This document shows, piece by piece, positions 56,841-64,000 of a stretch of DNA of 64,000 bases (its first letter is position 1; each line of letters opens with the position of its first letter). The position numbers and the translations under genes were made by a program. Below the pieces are notes generated by a model, which saw only the letters and a list, made by a program, of their open reading frames with translations, ran no database searches and was not told the origin of the DNA. The DNA comes from Gloeomargarita sp. SKYB120 (GTDB lineage Bacteria > Cyanobacteriota > Cyanobacteriia > Gloeomargaritales > Gloeomargaritaceae), in NCBI GenBank assembly GCA_025062155.1, contig JANXAM010000002.1, forward strand, positions 100,185 to 164,184. The letters are read 5' to 3'.

Positions 56841-57566
56841 ATGGCGCGGATGACGGGCACGGTGTACTTGGTGGGCGCAGGCCCGGGCGACCCGGGATTG
56901 CTCACCCTGAAGGGCAAAACGCTGCTGGAGCTGGCGGAGGTGGTAATTTACGATGCGCTGGTGAGTCCCCCGATCCTAGCGATGGTCAACCCTCAGGCGG
57001 AACGCATTTTTGTGGGCAAGTACCGGGGCTGGCACGCGTTACCCCAGGCGAAAATTAATGAGTTGCTGATTGCCAAGGCTCAGGAATACGCAACGGTGGT
57101 GCGGCTCAAGGCGGGCGACCCATTTATTTTTGGGCGCGGGGGTGAAGAAGTGGCGGCGCTGCGCCAGGCGGGCATTCCGGTGGAGGTTGTACCCGGGATT
57201 AGCGCAGGGTTTGCCTTGGGGTTGCCCTTGACCCACCGGCAATACAGTTCCAGCGTGGCCCTGGTGACGGGACACGAAGCGATTGAGAAAACGCGACCGG
57301 CGGTGAATTGGACCGCGTTGGCTCAAGGCGCGGATACGCTGGTGATTTACATGGGGATGCACCACTTGGCAGAAATTGCCCAGACGTTGATGGCGGCGGG
57401 GCGTCCAGCTACGACACCGGTCCAGGTGGTGCAGTGGGGAACTTGGCCTCAGGAGCGACGGGTGCAGGGAACGCTGGCAACCATTGCGGATGTCGTCACC
57501 CAAGCGGGAGTCGGAGCGCCAGCGATGATTGTGGTGGGTGAAGTGGCAGCGACGGAACCAGTATGA
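56841..57566 (+). CDS. cobA: Uroporphyrinogen-III C-methyltransferase
   Basis: CobA methylates uroporphyrinogen III at C2 and C7 to give precorrin-2, the branch point to siroheme and cobalamin. The 241-aa protein has [18 protein letters not shown], the [16 protein letters not shown] loop that binds S-adenosylmethionine, and [10 protein letters not shown]. It is a stand-alone methyltransferase without the CysG dehydrogenase domain. The cobalamin gene cbiD lies two genes downstream on the same strand. Confidence 0.92.
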   Translation: MARMTGTVYLVGAGPGDPGLLTLKGKTLLELAEVVIYDALVSPPILAMVNPQAERIFVGKYRGWHALPQAKINELLIAKAQEYATVVRLKAGDPFIFGRGGEEVAALRQAGIPVEVVPGISAGFALGLPLTHRQYSSSVALVTGHEAIEKTRPAVNWTALAQGADTLVIYMGMHHLAEIAQTLMAAGRPATTPVQVVQWGTWPQERRVQGTLATIADVVTQAGVGAPAMIVVGEVAATEPV

Positions 57567-57597
57567 TCTAGGGAAACGAGCCAGCAGGGGAATTCCA

Positions 57598-58818
57598 ATG
57601 GAATTTTTCATTGTTCTGGTGATTGCTTTCATCATCATCACGCTGGCGATTCGCAATCTCTACTACATCTGCCAGCCGAATGAGGTGTTGATTTTTGCCG
57701 GTACAACGCGCTGGGTGCCGGCGTTGGGACGACGGGTGGGCTACCGGCTGGTCAAGGGGGGAAGCAGTTTACGAATGCCCCTGTTTGAGCGGGTGTTGCG
57801 CCTGGATTTGACCAATATGATTATTGAATTGAAGGTGGTGGGGGCCTATTCCAAGGGCGGGATTCCCCTGAAGGTCGAAGGCGTGGCCAATATCAAAATT
57901 GCTGGCGAAGAACCGATTATTCACAACGCCATTGAACGACTGCTTGGCAAAACCCGGGATGAGATTCAGCGCATCGCCAAAGAAACCCTGGAGGGCAATT
58001 TGCGGGGCGTGCTGGCAAGCTTAACCCCCCAGCAAGTCAATGAAGATAAATTGGCGTTTGTGCGCAGTCTCCAGGAGGAAGCGGAAGAGGATTTGGGGAA
58101 ATTGGGCCTGGTGCTCGACACTTTGCAGATTCAAAACATTTCCGACGATGTGGGGTACCTGGACTCCCTCGGGCGCAAGCAACGCGCGGAACTGCTGCGA
58201 GACGCCCGGATCGCCGAAGCCCAAGCGCAAGCCCAAGCAGCCATCCAAGCCGCTGAAAACGCCCGTCTTACGACCTTTGCCAAGCTCGATGCCGAGATGG
58301 AGATTATCCAAGCGGAAGTCCAGCGGCGGATTCGGGATGCGGTCACGCGGCGGGAAGCCTTGGTGGCGGAGGTGCAGGCGGAAGTCGGAGCCCAATTGGC
58401 GCGCACCCAAGCCGATTTAGCGGTACAGCGAGAACGGATTACCCAGGTGCGCCAGCAACTCCAAGCGGATGTGATCGCGCCGGCGCAAGCGCGTTGTCAA
58501 CAAGAGATGGAAGCAGCGCAAGCGGCGGCGGCTCAGATCGTTGAAGATGGGAAAGCGCTAGTGGAAGGGATGCGTCAGTTGGCGATGACGTGGCAACAGG
58601 CGGGCGCCCATGCGCGGCAAATTTTCCTGCTGCAGAAGCTGGCACCCCTGTTGCAGGCGCTGGCGGCGACGGTTCCTCCGGTGCAGGTGGAACGTGTGAC
58701 AGTGCTCGACCCCGCCTCTGCAAGTAGTACAGCAGCCTGGTGGGAACAGGTACAGGCGGCGACCGGCATTGACCTGAAGCAACTGTTGCCCCAGAAGTCC
58801 CCCCCACCCGAATCATGA
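57598..58818 (+). CDS. Flotillin-like SPFH/band-7 membrane protein
   Basis: A single N-terminal helix (FFIVLVIAFIIITLAIRNLY) is followed by an SPFH domain (residues about 30-200) and a long Ala/Glu/Gln-rich coiled coil with EAQAQAQAAIQAAENARL, typical of flotillins that organise membrane microdomains. The 406-aa protein starts at an ATG 31 bases after the cobA stop. It overlaps bioF by four bases. It may scaffold membrane enzymes; the specific role is unknown. Confidence 0.82.
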   Translation: MEFFIVLVIAFIIITLAIRNLYYICQPNEVLIFAGTTRWVPALGRRVGYRLVKGGSSLRMPLFERVLRLDLTNMIIELKVVGAYSKGGIPLKVEGVANIKIAGEEPIIHNAIERLLGKTRDEIQRIAKETLEGNLRGVLASLTPQQVNEDKLAFVRSLQEEAEEDLGKLGLVLDTLQIQNISDDVGYLDSLGRKQRAELLRDARIAEAQAQAQAAIQAAENARLTTFAKLDAEMEIIQAEVQRRIRDAVTRREALVAEVQAEVGAQLARTQADLAVQRERITQVRQQLQADVIAPAQARCQQEMEAAQAAAAQIVEDGKALVEGMRQLAMTWQQAGAHARQIFLLQKLAPLLQALAATVPPVQVERVTVLDPASASSTAAWWEQVQAATGIDLKQLLPQKSPPPES

Positions 58819-59999
58819 CGGTTGCGCAGCAACATCCCTATCAATGGCTGGAACAGGCGCTGGTCACCATCCAGCGGGCGCACTGGCAACGGACGTTGAA
58901 ACCCATCACTAGCCCGCCGGGACCTGTTGTTACCGTTGGGGAGCAACGAGTTTTGAACTTCGCCAGTAACGATTACTTGGGCTTGGCAGGCGATGAACGG
59001 CTAGTGCAAGCGGCGACCCAGGCGATGCAGCGTTATGGCGTGGGGGCGACCGGTTCGCGGCTGCTCAGCGGCCATCGGGATTTGCATCGGGAGTTGGAGC
59101 GGACGGTGGCCCAGTGGAAGGGCACGGAAGACGCGCTGGTGTTTAGCAGTGGCTATGCCGCCTGTCTCGGAACGATTGTGGCGCTGGTGGGACGGCCCGA
59201 TGCCATTTTCCAGGACGCGTACAACCACAGTTGTCTGCAACAGGGGGCCAAGTTGAGCCAAGCCCAGGTGTACGCCTACCGGCACAACGACCTGGCGCAT
59301 CTCCAGGAACTGCTGCAAACCCATCGCCCCGACCATCGCCGCGCTTTGATTACGACCGAAAGCCTGTTCAGCATGGACGGGGACTGTTGCCCGCTCCCGG
59401 AGTTGCTGGACTTGGCAGAGCAGTGGGACTGCATGGTGCTGGTGGATGAAGCCCACGGTAACGGCGTGTTCGGCGAGCAGGGGGCTGGCTGGGTGCAGGC
59501 GACGGGGTGTCAAGACCGGCCTTTGGTACAGGTGGGCAACTTCAGCAAGGCGCTGGGGAGCATGGGGGGCTACGTCGCCGGTCATCACTCGTTGATAGCG
59601 TATCTACGGCACCGCGCGCCCACCTGGGTCTATAGCACGGGTCTTTCGATTCCCGATACGGCGGCAGCCTTAACCGCCATTGGCATCCTGCAGCAGGAAC
59701 CCCAGCGGCAAGCCCAGCTCTGGCGGAATATCCACGACCTGCGAACGCGGTTGACCCAAGCGGGATTGCCCTTGCTGTCGCCCGTCCCGTCTCCGATTGT
59801 GTGCTTGCCCCTGCGAGATACCGAAACCGCCGCCCAGTTGGAACCTGCGCTTTTAGAAGCGGGCGTTTTGGCGGGCGTGGTGCGTCCCCCGACTGTTCCC
59901 ACCAGCCGGTTGCGCCTATCGGTCACCAGCAGCCACACGCACGACCATCTTGCTGAATTAGTGAGTGTTCTCTGTCGATTTTCTGGGGTCTATGGCTGA
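58815..59999 (+). CDS. bioF: 8-amino-7-oxononanoate synthase
   Basis: BioF joins pimeloyl-ACP (or -CoA) and alanine in biotin synthesis. The 394-aa PLP enzyme of the alpha-oxoamine synthase family shows NFASNDYLGLAGDERLVQAA, GVGATGSRLLSGHRDLHREL, VDEAHGNGVFGEQGAG and the lysine in GNFSKALGSMGGYVAG. Its ATG overlaps the flotillin stop codon and its stop is overlapped by cbiD by eight bases. A related oxoamine synthase remains possible, but the length and motifs fit BioF. Confidence 0.85.
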   Translation: MTVAQQHPYQWLEQALVTIQRAHWQRTLKPITSPPGPVVTVGEQRVLNFASNDYLGLAGDERLVQAATQAMQRYGVGATGSRLLSGHRDLHRELERTVAQWKGTEDALVFSSGYAACLGTIVALVGRPDAIFQDAYNHSCLQQGAKLSQAQVYAYRHNDLAHLQELLQTHRPDHRRALITTESLFSMDGDCCPLPELLDLAEQWDCMVLVDEAHGNGVFGEQGAGWVQATGCQDRPLVQVGNFSKALGSMGGYVAGHHSLIAYLRHRAPTWVYSTGLSIPDTAAALTAIGILQQEPQRQAQLWRNIHDLRTRLTQAGLPLLSPVPSPIVCLPLRDTETAAQLEPALLEAGVLAGVVRPPTVPTSRLRLSVTSSHTHDHLAELVSVLCRFSGVYG

Positions 60000-61065
60000 A
60001 GCCGGTTACACCCTACCCGTATTTGCCTGCGCCAGTGCCGTCGCCGCCTGGCATTACCTGCGCACCCAGGAAATCCCAGACACGGTGCAATTGGATTTAC
60101 TGAACCCACCGACGACAGCGGAAATTCCCATTGAACAGGTGGTGCCTTTGTCCAGGGGTGGGGCGCTGGCCATGACTCGTTCGCAACCTGGCGACAATCT
60201 GGACTTGACCCGCAACACGCCAGTGTGGGCGCTGGTCACCTGGGGCGAATCGGCTGACGAACCCTTGACCTTGGTTGGAGGCTACGGCGTGGGGTGGCAC
60301 CGCGAGACTGGACAAGCCGCGATTTATCAGTATGCGCGCCGTCTCTTGACCCACCATCTCGCCAGCGACAAGCCCTTGCGTGTAGAAATCATCTTGCCCC
60401 AGGGCCGGCGCCTGGCGGAACGCACGTCCAATGCAGCGTTTGGTGTAGTGGAAGGGTTGGCTCTCCTGGGAACCAGCGGCATTGCCCATCCCGTAAGCGC
60501 GCCGGAACAACTAGAGCAATTTCGGGACGAACTGCGCCGGAAAGCACCCCAGGGGGAGGTCGTCTTTTGCATTGGGGAAAATGGTCTCGACCTGGCCCGC
60601 TCGTGGCACATTCCCGATGACTACCTGGTGAAAACGGGCAACTGGTTGGGGCCATTGCTGGTGGAAGCGTCACTGCTGGCTGTGCAAACCGTCACCCTAC
60701 TTGGTTACCACGGCAAGCTCCTGAAACTCGCAGGCGGCATTTTCCACACCCACCACCATCTCGCCGATGCGCGTTTGGAAATTCTGGCGGCTTGCGCGTT
60801 ACGGGCCGGTTTGCCGACGCCAGTGTTGCAAAAACTATTGACGCAACCGACGGTGGACGCCGCCATGCACTACCTGAACCAGGTGCAGCCGTTGCAGATG
60901 CGGGCGTTGTACGACATCATCCTGGCCCAAATCCGCCACCGCACCCAGAGCTACATCCACGCCCACGGCGGCCAACCCTTGGGATTGGAAGTCATCTTGT
61001 TCAACCGCGAGCGGCAAGTGGTGGCCCAGACGCCTGGGGCAAAGCGGTGGTTCAACCTGCGCTAA
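59992..61065 (+). CDS. cbiD: Cobalt-precorrin-5B (C1)-methyltransferase CbiD
   Basis: CbiD methylates C1 of cobalt-precorrin-5B in the oxygen-independent route to cobalamin. The 357-aa protein begins with YTLPVFACASAVAAWHYL (the family TGxxAxAAA-like start is altered here). It contains GGYGVGWHRETGQAAIY and NAAFGVVEGLALLGTSGI. The GKLLKLAGGIFHTHHHLADA segment near the C-terminus is a clear CbiD feature. I start at the ATG at 59992, overlapping bioF; a longer frame begins at 59965. CobA two genes upstream supplies precursor to the same pathway. Confidence 0.88.
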   Translation: MAEAGYTLPVFACASAVAAWHYLRTQEIPDTVQLDLLNPPTTAEIPIEQVVPLSRGGALAMTRSQPGDNLDLTRNTPVWALVTWGESADEPLTLVGGYGVGWHRETGQAAIYQYARRLLTHHLASDKPLRVEIILPQGRRLAERTSNAAFGVVEGLALLGTSGIAHPVSAPEQLEQFRDELRRKAPQGEVVFCIGENGLDLARSWHIPDDYLVKTGNWLGPLLVEASLLAVQTVTLLGYHGKLLKLAGGIFHTHHHLADARLEILAACALRAGLPTPVLQKLLTQPTVDAAMHYLNQVQPLQMRALYDIILAQIRHRTQSYIHAHGGQPLGLEVILFNRERQVVAQTPGAKRWFNLR

Positions 61066-61095
61066 GATGCTGATCATCGCCACGGAGAGCCACCC

Positions 61096-61575
61096 ATGAC
61101 CAAAACCGTTGCCGAAGCCATGACGCCTGACCCGGTGGTGGTCTATCCCCAAACCCCGATTGAGGAGGCCATCCAAATCCTGGCGGAACGGGGGTTTAGC
61201 GGCCTACCCGTGGTCAATGAGCGGCATCAACTGGTCGGTGTCTTGTCCACCTTGGATATTCTCCACCGGCAAGAGGGGATTCGCCCGCCCCTTTATTTCT
61301 GGTTCATGGACGCCGTGATCTGGCTGGAAAACCCGCAGCATTATCGCCAGGAACTGCACAAAGTGTTAGGGCCGACGGTTGGCGATGTGATGACTCCCCA
61401 TCCCATCAGCATTCATCCTGAAGAACCCCTGACGGTGGCGGCCCATAAAATGCACCAGCACAACGTCCGCCGCTTACCCGTGGTGAACTCGGAAAATCGG
61501 GTCGTGGGTATCCTGACGCGAGGGGATATTGTGCGCTGTTTAGCTGAGGAAATTGCCGCCGAGACCAATCCGTGA
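61096..61575 (+). CDS. CBS-domain pair protein
   Basis: The 159-aa protein consists of two CBS domains: VAEAMTPDPVVVYPQTPIEE with GFSGLPVVNERHQLVGVLS, and VGDVMTPHPISIHPEEPLTV with NVRRLPVVNSENRVVGILTR. Such stand-alone pairs bind adenosine nucleotides and regulate partners such as thioredoxins. It starts 30 bases after the cbiD stop on the same strand and may be the last gene of that operon. Confidence 0.88.
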   Translation: MTKTVAEAMTPDPVVVYPQTPIEEAIQILAERGFSGLPVVNERHQLVGVLSTLDILHRQEGIRPPLYFWFMDAVIWLENPQHYRQELHKVLGPTVGDVMTPHPISIHPEEPLTVAAHKMHQHNVRRLPVVNSENRVVGILTRGDIVRCLAEEIAAETNP

Positions 61576-61600
61576 CTGGTAGGAGCAAAGGGGAAACGCA

Positions 61601-62182
61601 ATGGTTACCGTTGCTAAAAAGACCTACACCCCTGACGAATACTTTGCTTGGGAGTCGCAGGCGCAAATTCGTCACGAATACCGTCGTGGAGACATGATTC
61701 CCCTGCCTGGCGGCACGCCAACTCACAATGAAATCATGCGGATGTTGGTGTTTCTGCTAACTGCTAGTTTGCGACAGAAACCCTACTGTATTTTTGTGAG
61801 TGACCAACGGCTCTGGATTCCTGCGACCGACCAATACACCTATCCCGATGTGATGGTAACACCACGCCCCCCGGAATTAAGACCAGGTCGCACGGATACC
61901 GTCATGAATCCTATCTGCGTGGCCGAAATCCTTTCTGAATCAACGGAAGGCTATGACCGCGGCGACAAATTTAGCGCCTACCGAACCATTCCTACCTTCC
62001 AAGAATACCTTTTGATTGCGCAGGATAAAGTCCAGGTCGAACACTTTATCAAACAAACGCAGAACGAGTGGCTGTTCGAGGAATATAAGCATCTCTCGGA
62101 TGTAGTCATGCTCAACTCGCTTGAGGTGCGTCTCTCCCTAGCAGAGCTGTACGAAACGGTTGAATTTTTAGAGAACTCCTAA
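61601..62182 (+). CDS. Uma2-family (DUF820) endonuclease-like protein
   Basis: The 193-aa protein matches the Uma2 pattern abundant in cyanobacteria: YTPDEYFAWESQAQIRHEYR, GDMIPLPGGTPTHNEIM, then TYPDVMVTPRPPELRPGRTD and VAEILSESTEGYDRGDKF. The PD-(D/E)xK-like residues (Pro-Asp, later Glu in VAEILS) suggest a restriction-like nuclease fold. Cyanobacterial genomes carry many copies, and some accompany mobile DNA. Its activity is unproven. Confidence 0.85.
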   Translation: MVTVAKKTYTPDEYFAWESQAQIRHEYRRGDMIPLPGGTPTHNEIMRMLVFLLTASLRQKPYCIFVSDQRLWIPATDQYTYPDVMVTPRPPELRPGRTDTVMNPICVAEILSESTEGYDRGDKFSAYRTIPTFQEYLLIAQDKVQVEHFIKQTQNEWLFEEYKHLSDVVMLNSLEVRLSLAELYETVEFLENS

Positions 62183-62301
62183 CGGGATGACACCCTGCGA
62201 CTCTAAGGATGACCGGCTTGGTGATGGAGCGTTCCGTGAGAACCACATTAACCTACTTTGTCGTGACGGAACTGGGTGACGCACTTTGCCAGTCCAAACG
62301 T

Positions 62302-62307
62302 TATACT
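62302..62307 (+). promoter_or_regulatory. Candidate -10 element for glmS
   Basis: TATACT lies 31 bases before the glmS ATG in the gap after the Uma2 gene. The upstream -35 region is weak. No glmS-type ribozyme core is visible in the 156-base gap. Confidence 0.35.
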
Positions 62308-62338
62308 ATCGGCTTAACGGTGGGTGGGGGTACGCGCC

Positions 62339-64000
62339 ATGTGCGGCATTGTGGGTTATGTAGGGTTGCAATCAGCCTTAGGCATTCTCATGGAAGGCTT
62401 GCGCCGGCTGGAATATCGGGGCTACGACTCCGCGGGCATGGCGTGGCTCGACAATGGCGAAATTCACGTGTTACGGGCGGCGGGAAAACTGCACAACTTA
62501 CAGGCGCAACTCCCGGCGACCCACAGCCATGTGGGGATTGGTCATACCCGCTGGGCCACCCACGGCAAACCCGAAGAGCGCAACGCCCATCCCCACGTGG
62601 ATAACCAGCGGCGCGTCGCCGTTGTCCAAAACGGCATCATCGAAAACTACCGTGCGTTGCGAGACGAGTTGACTGCCCAGGGGTGCGTGTTTACGTCGGA
62701 TACCGATACGGAGGTCATCCCCCATCTCGTGAGCCTGTATTTGCAGCAGGGCCACCCCTTCCTGGAAGCAATGCGCCTGGCGGTGTCGCGTTTAGAGGGA
62801 GCCTTTGCCATTGCGGCGATTGCGGCTGACGCCCCTGATGAAATTGTGCTGGCCCGGCAACAAGCGCCCCTGGTGGTGGGGTTAGGCCAGGGGGAATTTT
62901 TCTGCGCGTCCGATACCGCTGCTTTGATCAGCCATACGCAAGCCTTTCTGGCCCTGGAAAACGGGGAATTGGCCCGCCTGACGCCCCTAGGCGTGGAACT
63001 CTATACCTTTGCTGGGCAACGGGTGCAGCGCTATCCCCAACGGTTGACCTGGAGTCCCCTAGCGGTGGAAAAAGGCGGCTTCAAGCACTACATGCTCAAG
63101 GAAATCCACGAGCAACCGGCGGTGTTGCGCCAGGGGTTGGAGTCCCACCTGATTGAGGGGCAGATTGCCCTAGGGCCAGTGCAGGAGTTGTACGCGCAGG
63201 TCGAGCACATCCACATCGTCGCCTGCGGCACCAGTTGGCACGCGGGTTTGGTGGGGAAATATCTCCTAGAGCAGATTGCCCAGATTCCCACCCACGTGTA
63301 CTACGCTTCGGAGTTTCGCTACGCCCCGCCCCCCTACCTACCCCGCACCTTGACCATTGGCGTCACCCAATCAGGCGAAACAGCGGACACGTTGGCGGCG
63401 CTCTCCCTGGTTGCCAGCCGCACCTTGACTGGTACGCCCTGGTTGCTCGGCATCACCAATCGGCCTGACAGCACCTTGGGACGGCTAGTGCCTTATCTAA
63501 TTGACACACGGGCGGGCATTGAAATTGGCGTGGCGGCGACCAAAACCTTCACGGCCCAGGTGGTGGCGTTTTACCTGCTGGCTCTAGACATGGCCCACCA
63601 GCGCGGGATGATTGACCAGGAAAAGCTAGAACTCTATCTCGCCAACCTGCAGAAAATCCCCAACCATTTGGAATGGATATTGGAGACGCAAACGCCAGCG
63701 ATTGAGCAACTAGCGCATCAGTTTCAAGACGTACACCATGTAATTTATTTAGGGCGGGGGATCAATTTCCCCATCGCGTTGGAAGGGGCGTTGAAATTAA
63801 AAGAAATCAGCTACATTCATGCCGAGGGATATCCCGCCGGTGAAATGAAACACGGCCCCATCGCGCTACTGGATAAAAACGTGCCCGTTGTGGCGATTGC
63901 CATGCCCGGAACGGTTTATGAAAAAACGATTAGTAATGTGCAAGAAGCGCGGGCGCGAGAAGCTCAAATTATCGGCGTGGGGACGGCGGCCAATTTGGAA
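62339..64000 (+). CDS. glmS: Glucosamine-6-phosphate synthase (isomerising), cut by the window edge
   Basis: GlmS makes glucosamine 6-phosphate from fructose 6-phosphate and glutamine, for peptidoglycan and lipopolysaccharide. The visible 554 codons begin MCGIVGYVG with the nucleophile Cys2 of the glutaminase domain. They include RLEYRGYDSAG, GHTRWATHG, and then the isomerase SIS domains with ACGTSWHAGLVGKY, GVTQSGETADTLAAL and the late EGALKLKEISYIHAEGYPAG. Roughly the last 60 or so residues lie outside the window. It starts 156 bases after the Uma2 stop. Confidence 0.95.
   Translation, partial: MCGIVGYVGLQSALGILMEGLRRLEYRGYDSAGMAWLDNGEIHVLRAAGKLHNLQAQLPATHSHVGIGHTRWATHGKPEERNAHPHVDNQRRVAVVQNGIIENYRALRDELTAQGCVFTSDTDTEVIPHLVSLYLQQGHPFLEAMRLAVSRLEGAFAIAAIAADAPDEIVLARQQAPLVVGLGQGEFFCASDTAALISHTQAFLALENGELARLTPLGVELYTFAGQRVQRYPQRLTWSPLAVEKGGFKHYMLKEIHEQPAVLRQGLESHLIEGQIALGPVQELYAQVEHIHIVACGTSWHAGLVGKYLLEQIAQIPTHVYYASEFRYAPPPYLPRTLTIGVTQSGETADTLAALSLVASRTLTGTPWLLGITNRPDSTLGRLVPYLIDTRAGIEIGVAATKTFTAQVVAFYLLALDMAHQRGMIDQEKLELYLANLQKIPNHLEWILETQTPAIEQLAHQFQDVHHVIYLGRGINFPIALEGALKLKEISYIHAEGYPAGEMKHGPIALLDKNVPVVAIAMPGTVYEKTISNVQEARAREAQIIGVGTAANLE

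Noticed and set aside
62183..62338. Possible glmS ribozyme/riboswitch before glmS
   Set aside because: The gap is 156 bases and shows no glmS ribozyme core; that element is also typical of Firmicutes, not cyanobacteria.
1..64000. CRISPR array or cas genes
   Set aside because: No regularly spaced short direct repeats and no cas-like protein were found; the only regular repeats are the in-frame GAF domains and the MITEs.
1..64000. HIP1 octamer (GCGATCGC) enrichment typical of many cyanobacteria
   Set aside because: I did not spot copies by eye, but only one or two would be expected by chance in this length, so absence cannot be interpreted without a count over the genome.

Overview
This 64 kb window comes from a phycobilisome-containing cyanobacterium. 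The evidence is direct: a phycocyanin rod-cap linker and bilin lyase (cpcD-cpcE), a second lyase (cpcT), magnesium chelatase subunit H (chlH), zeta-carotene desaturase (crtQ), bilin-binding cyanobacteriochrome-type GAF domains, and a one-piece tmRNA with a cyanobacterial-style tag. The DNA is moderately GC-rich and densely packed on both strands, with many 1-8 nt start/stop overlaps and several convergent genes that overlap at their 3' ends. I cannot assign a genus from the sequence alone.

Layout. 1-10.4 kb: hrcA with a small membrane protein, a pentapeptide lipoprotein, cpcD-cpcE, two paralogous small secreted proteins sharing a calcium-loop-like motif, pyrE, a TPR glycosyltransferase, sbcC and a thiO-like oxidase. 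10.4-12.4 kb: a graveyard of mobile DNA (two 99-bp MITEs, an IS630 remnant, an IS1 copy carrying a third MITE) next to the tmRNA gene. 12.5-15.3 kb: an FHA-PrsW membrane protease overlapping trpE. 15.3-18.3 kb: a second decayed region (IS630 remnant, broken genes, a split small membrane gene, thpR, a second IS1 fragment with a fourth MITE, a broken response regulator). 18.3-28.4 kb: a Ca2+-type P-ATPase, a sugar kinase, crtQ, hisC, a degenerate toxin-antitoxin fusion, clpS and a CPBP protease. 28.5-41.5 kb: a sodium/solute symporter, an AarF-family kinase, a secreted trypsin-like TPR protease, ftsH, a 1377-residue chemoreceptor with five tandem GAF domains, and cdsA. 41.6-51.5 kb: a response regulator, a frameshifted secreted protein, carB, folC, sbcD, ygfZ and cpcT. 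51.5-64 kb: chlH, nadA, a cobA-flotillin-bioF-cbiD run, a CBS protein, a Uma2 nuclease and the first 554 codons of glmS.

Themes. Tetrapyrrole and pigment biology recurs (chlH, cobA, cbiD, crtQ, cpcD, cpcE, cpcT, the bilin-type receptor). Membrane proteolysis and quality control is also well represented (hrcA, clpS, ftsH, PrsW, CPBP, a secreted protease, tmRNA). The most unusual items are the photoreceptor with five GAF domains that all keep both chromophore cysteines, the 99-bp MITE family that shares ends with local IS630 remnants, and the pair of secreted proteins with a near-identical calcium-loop-like block.
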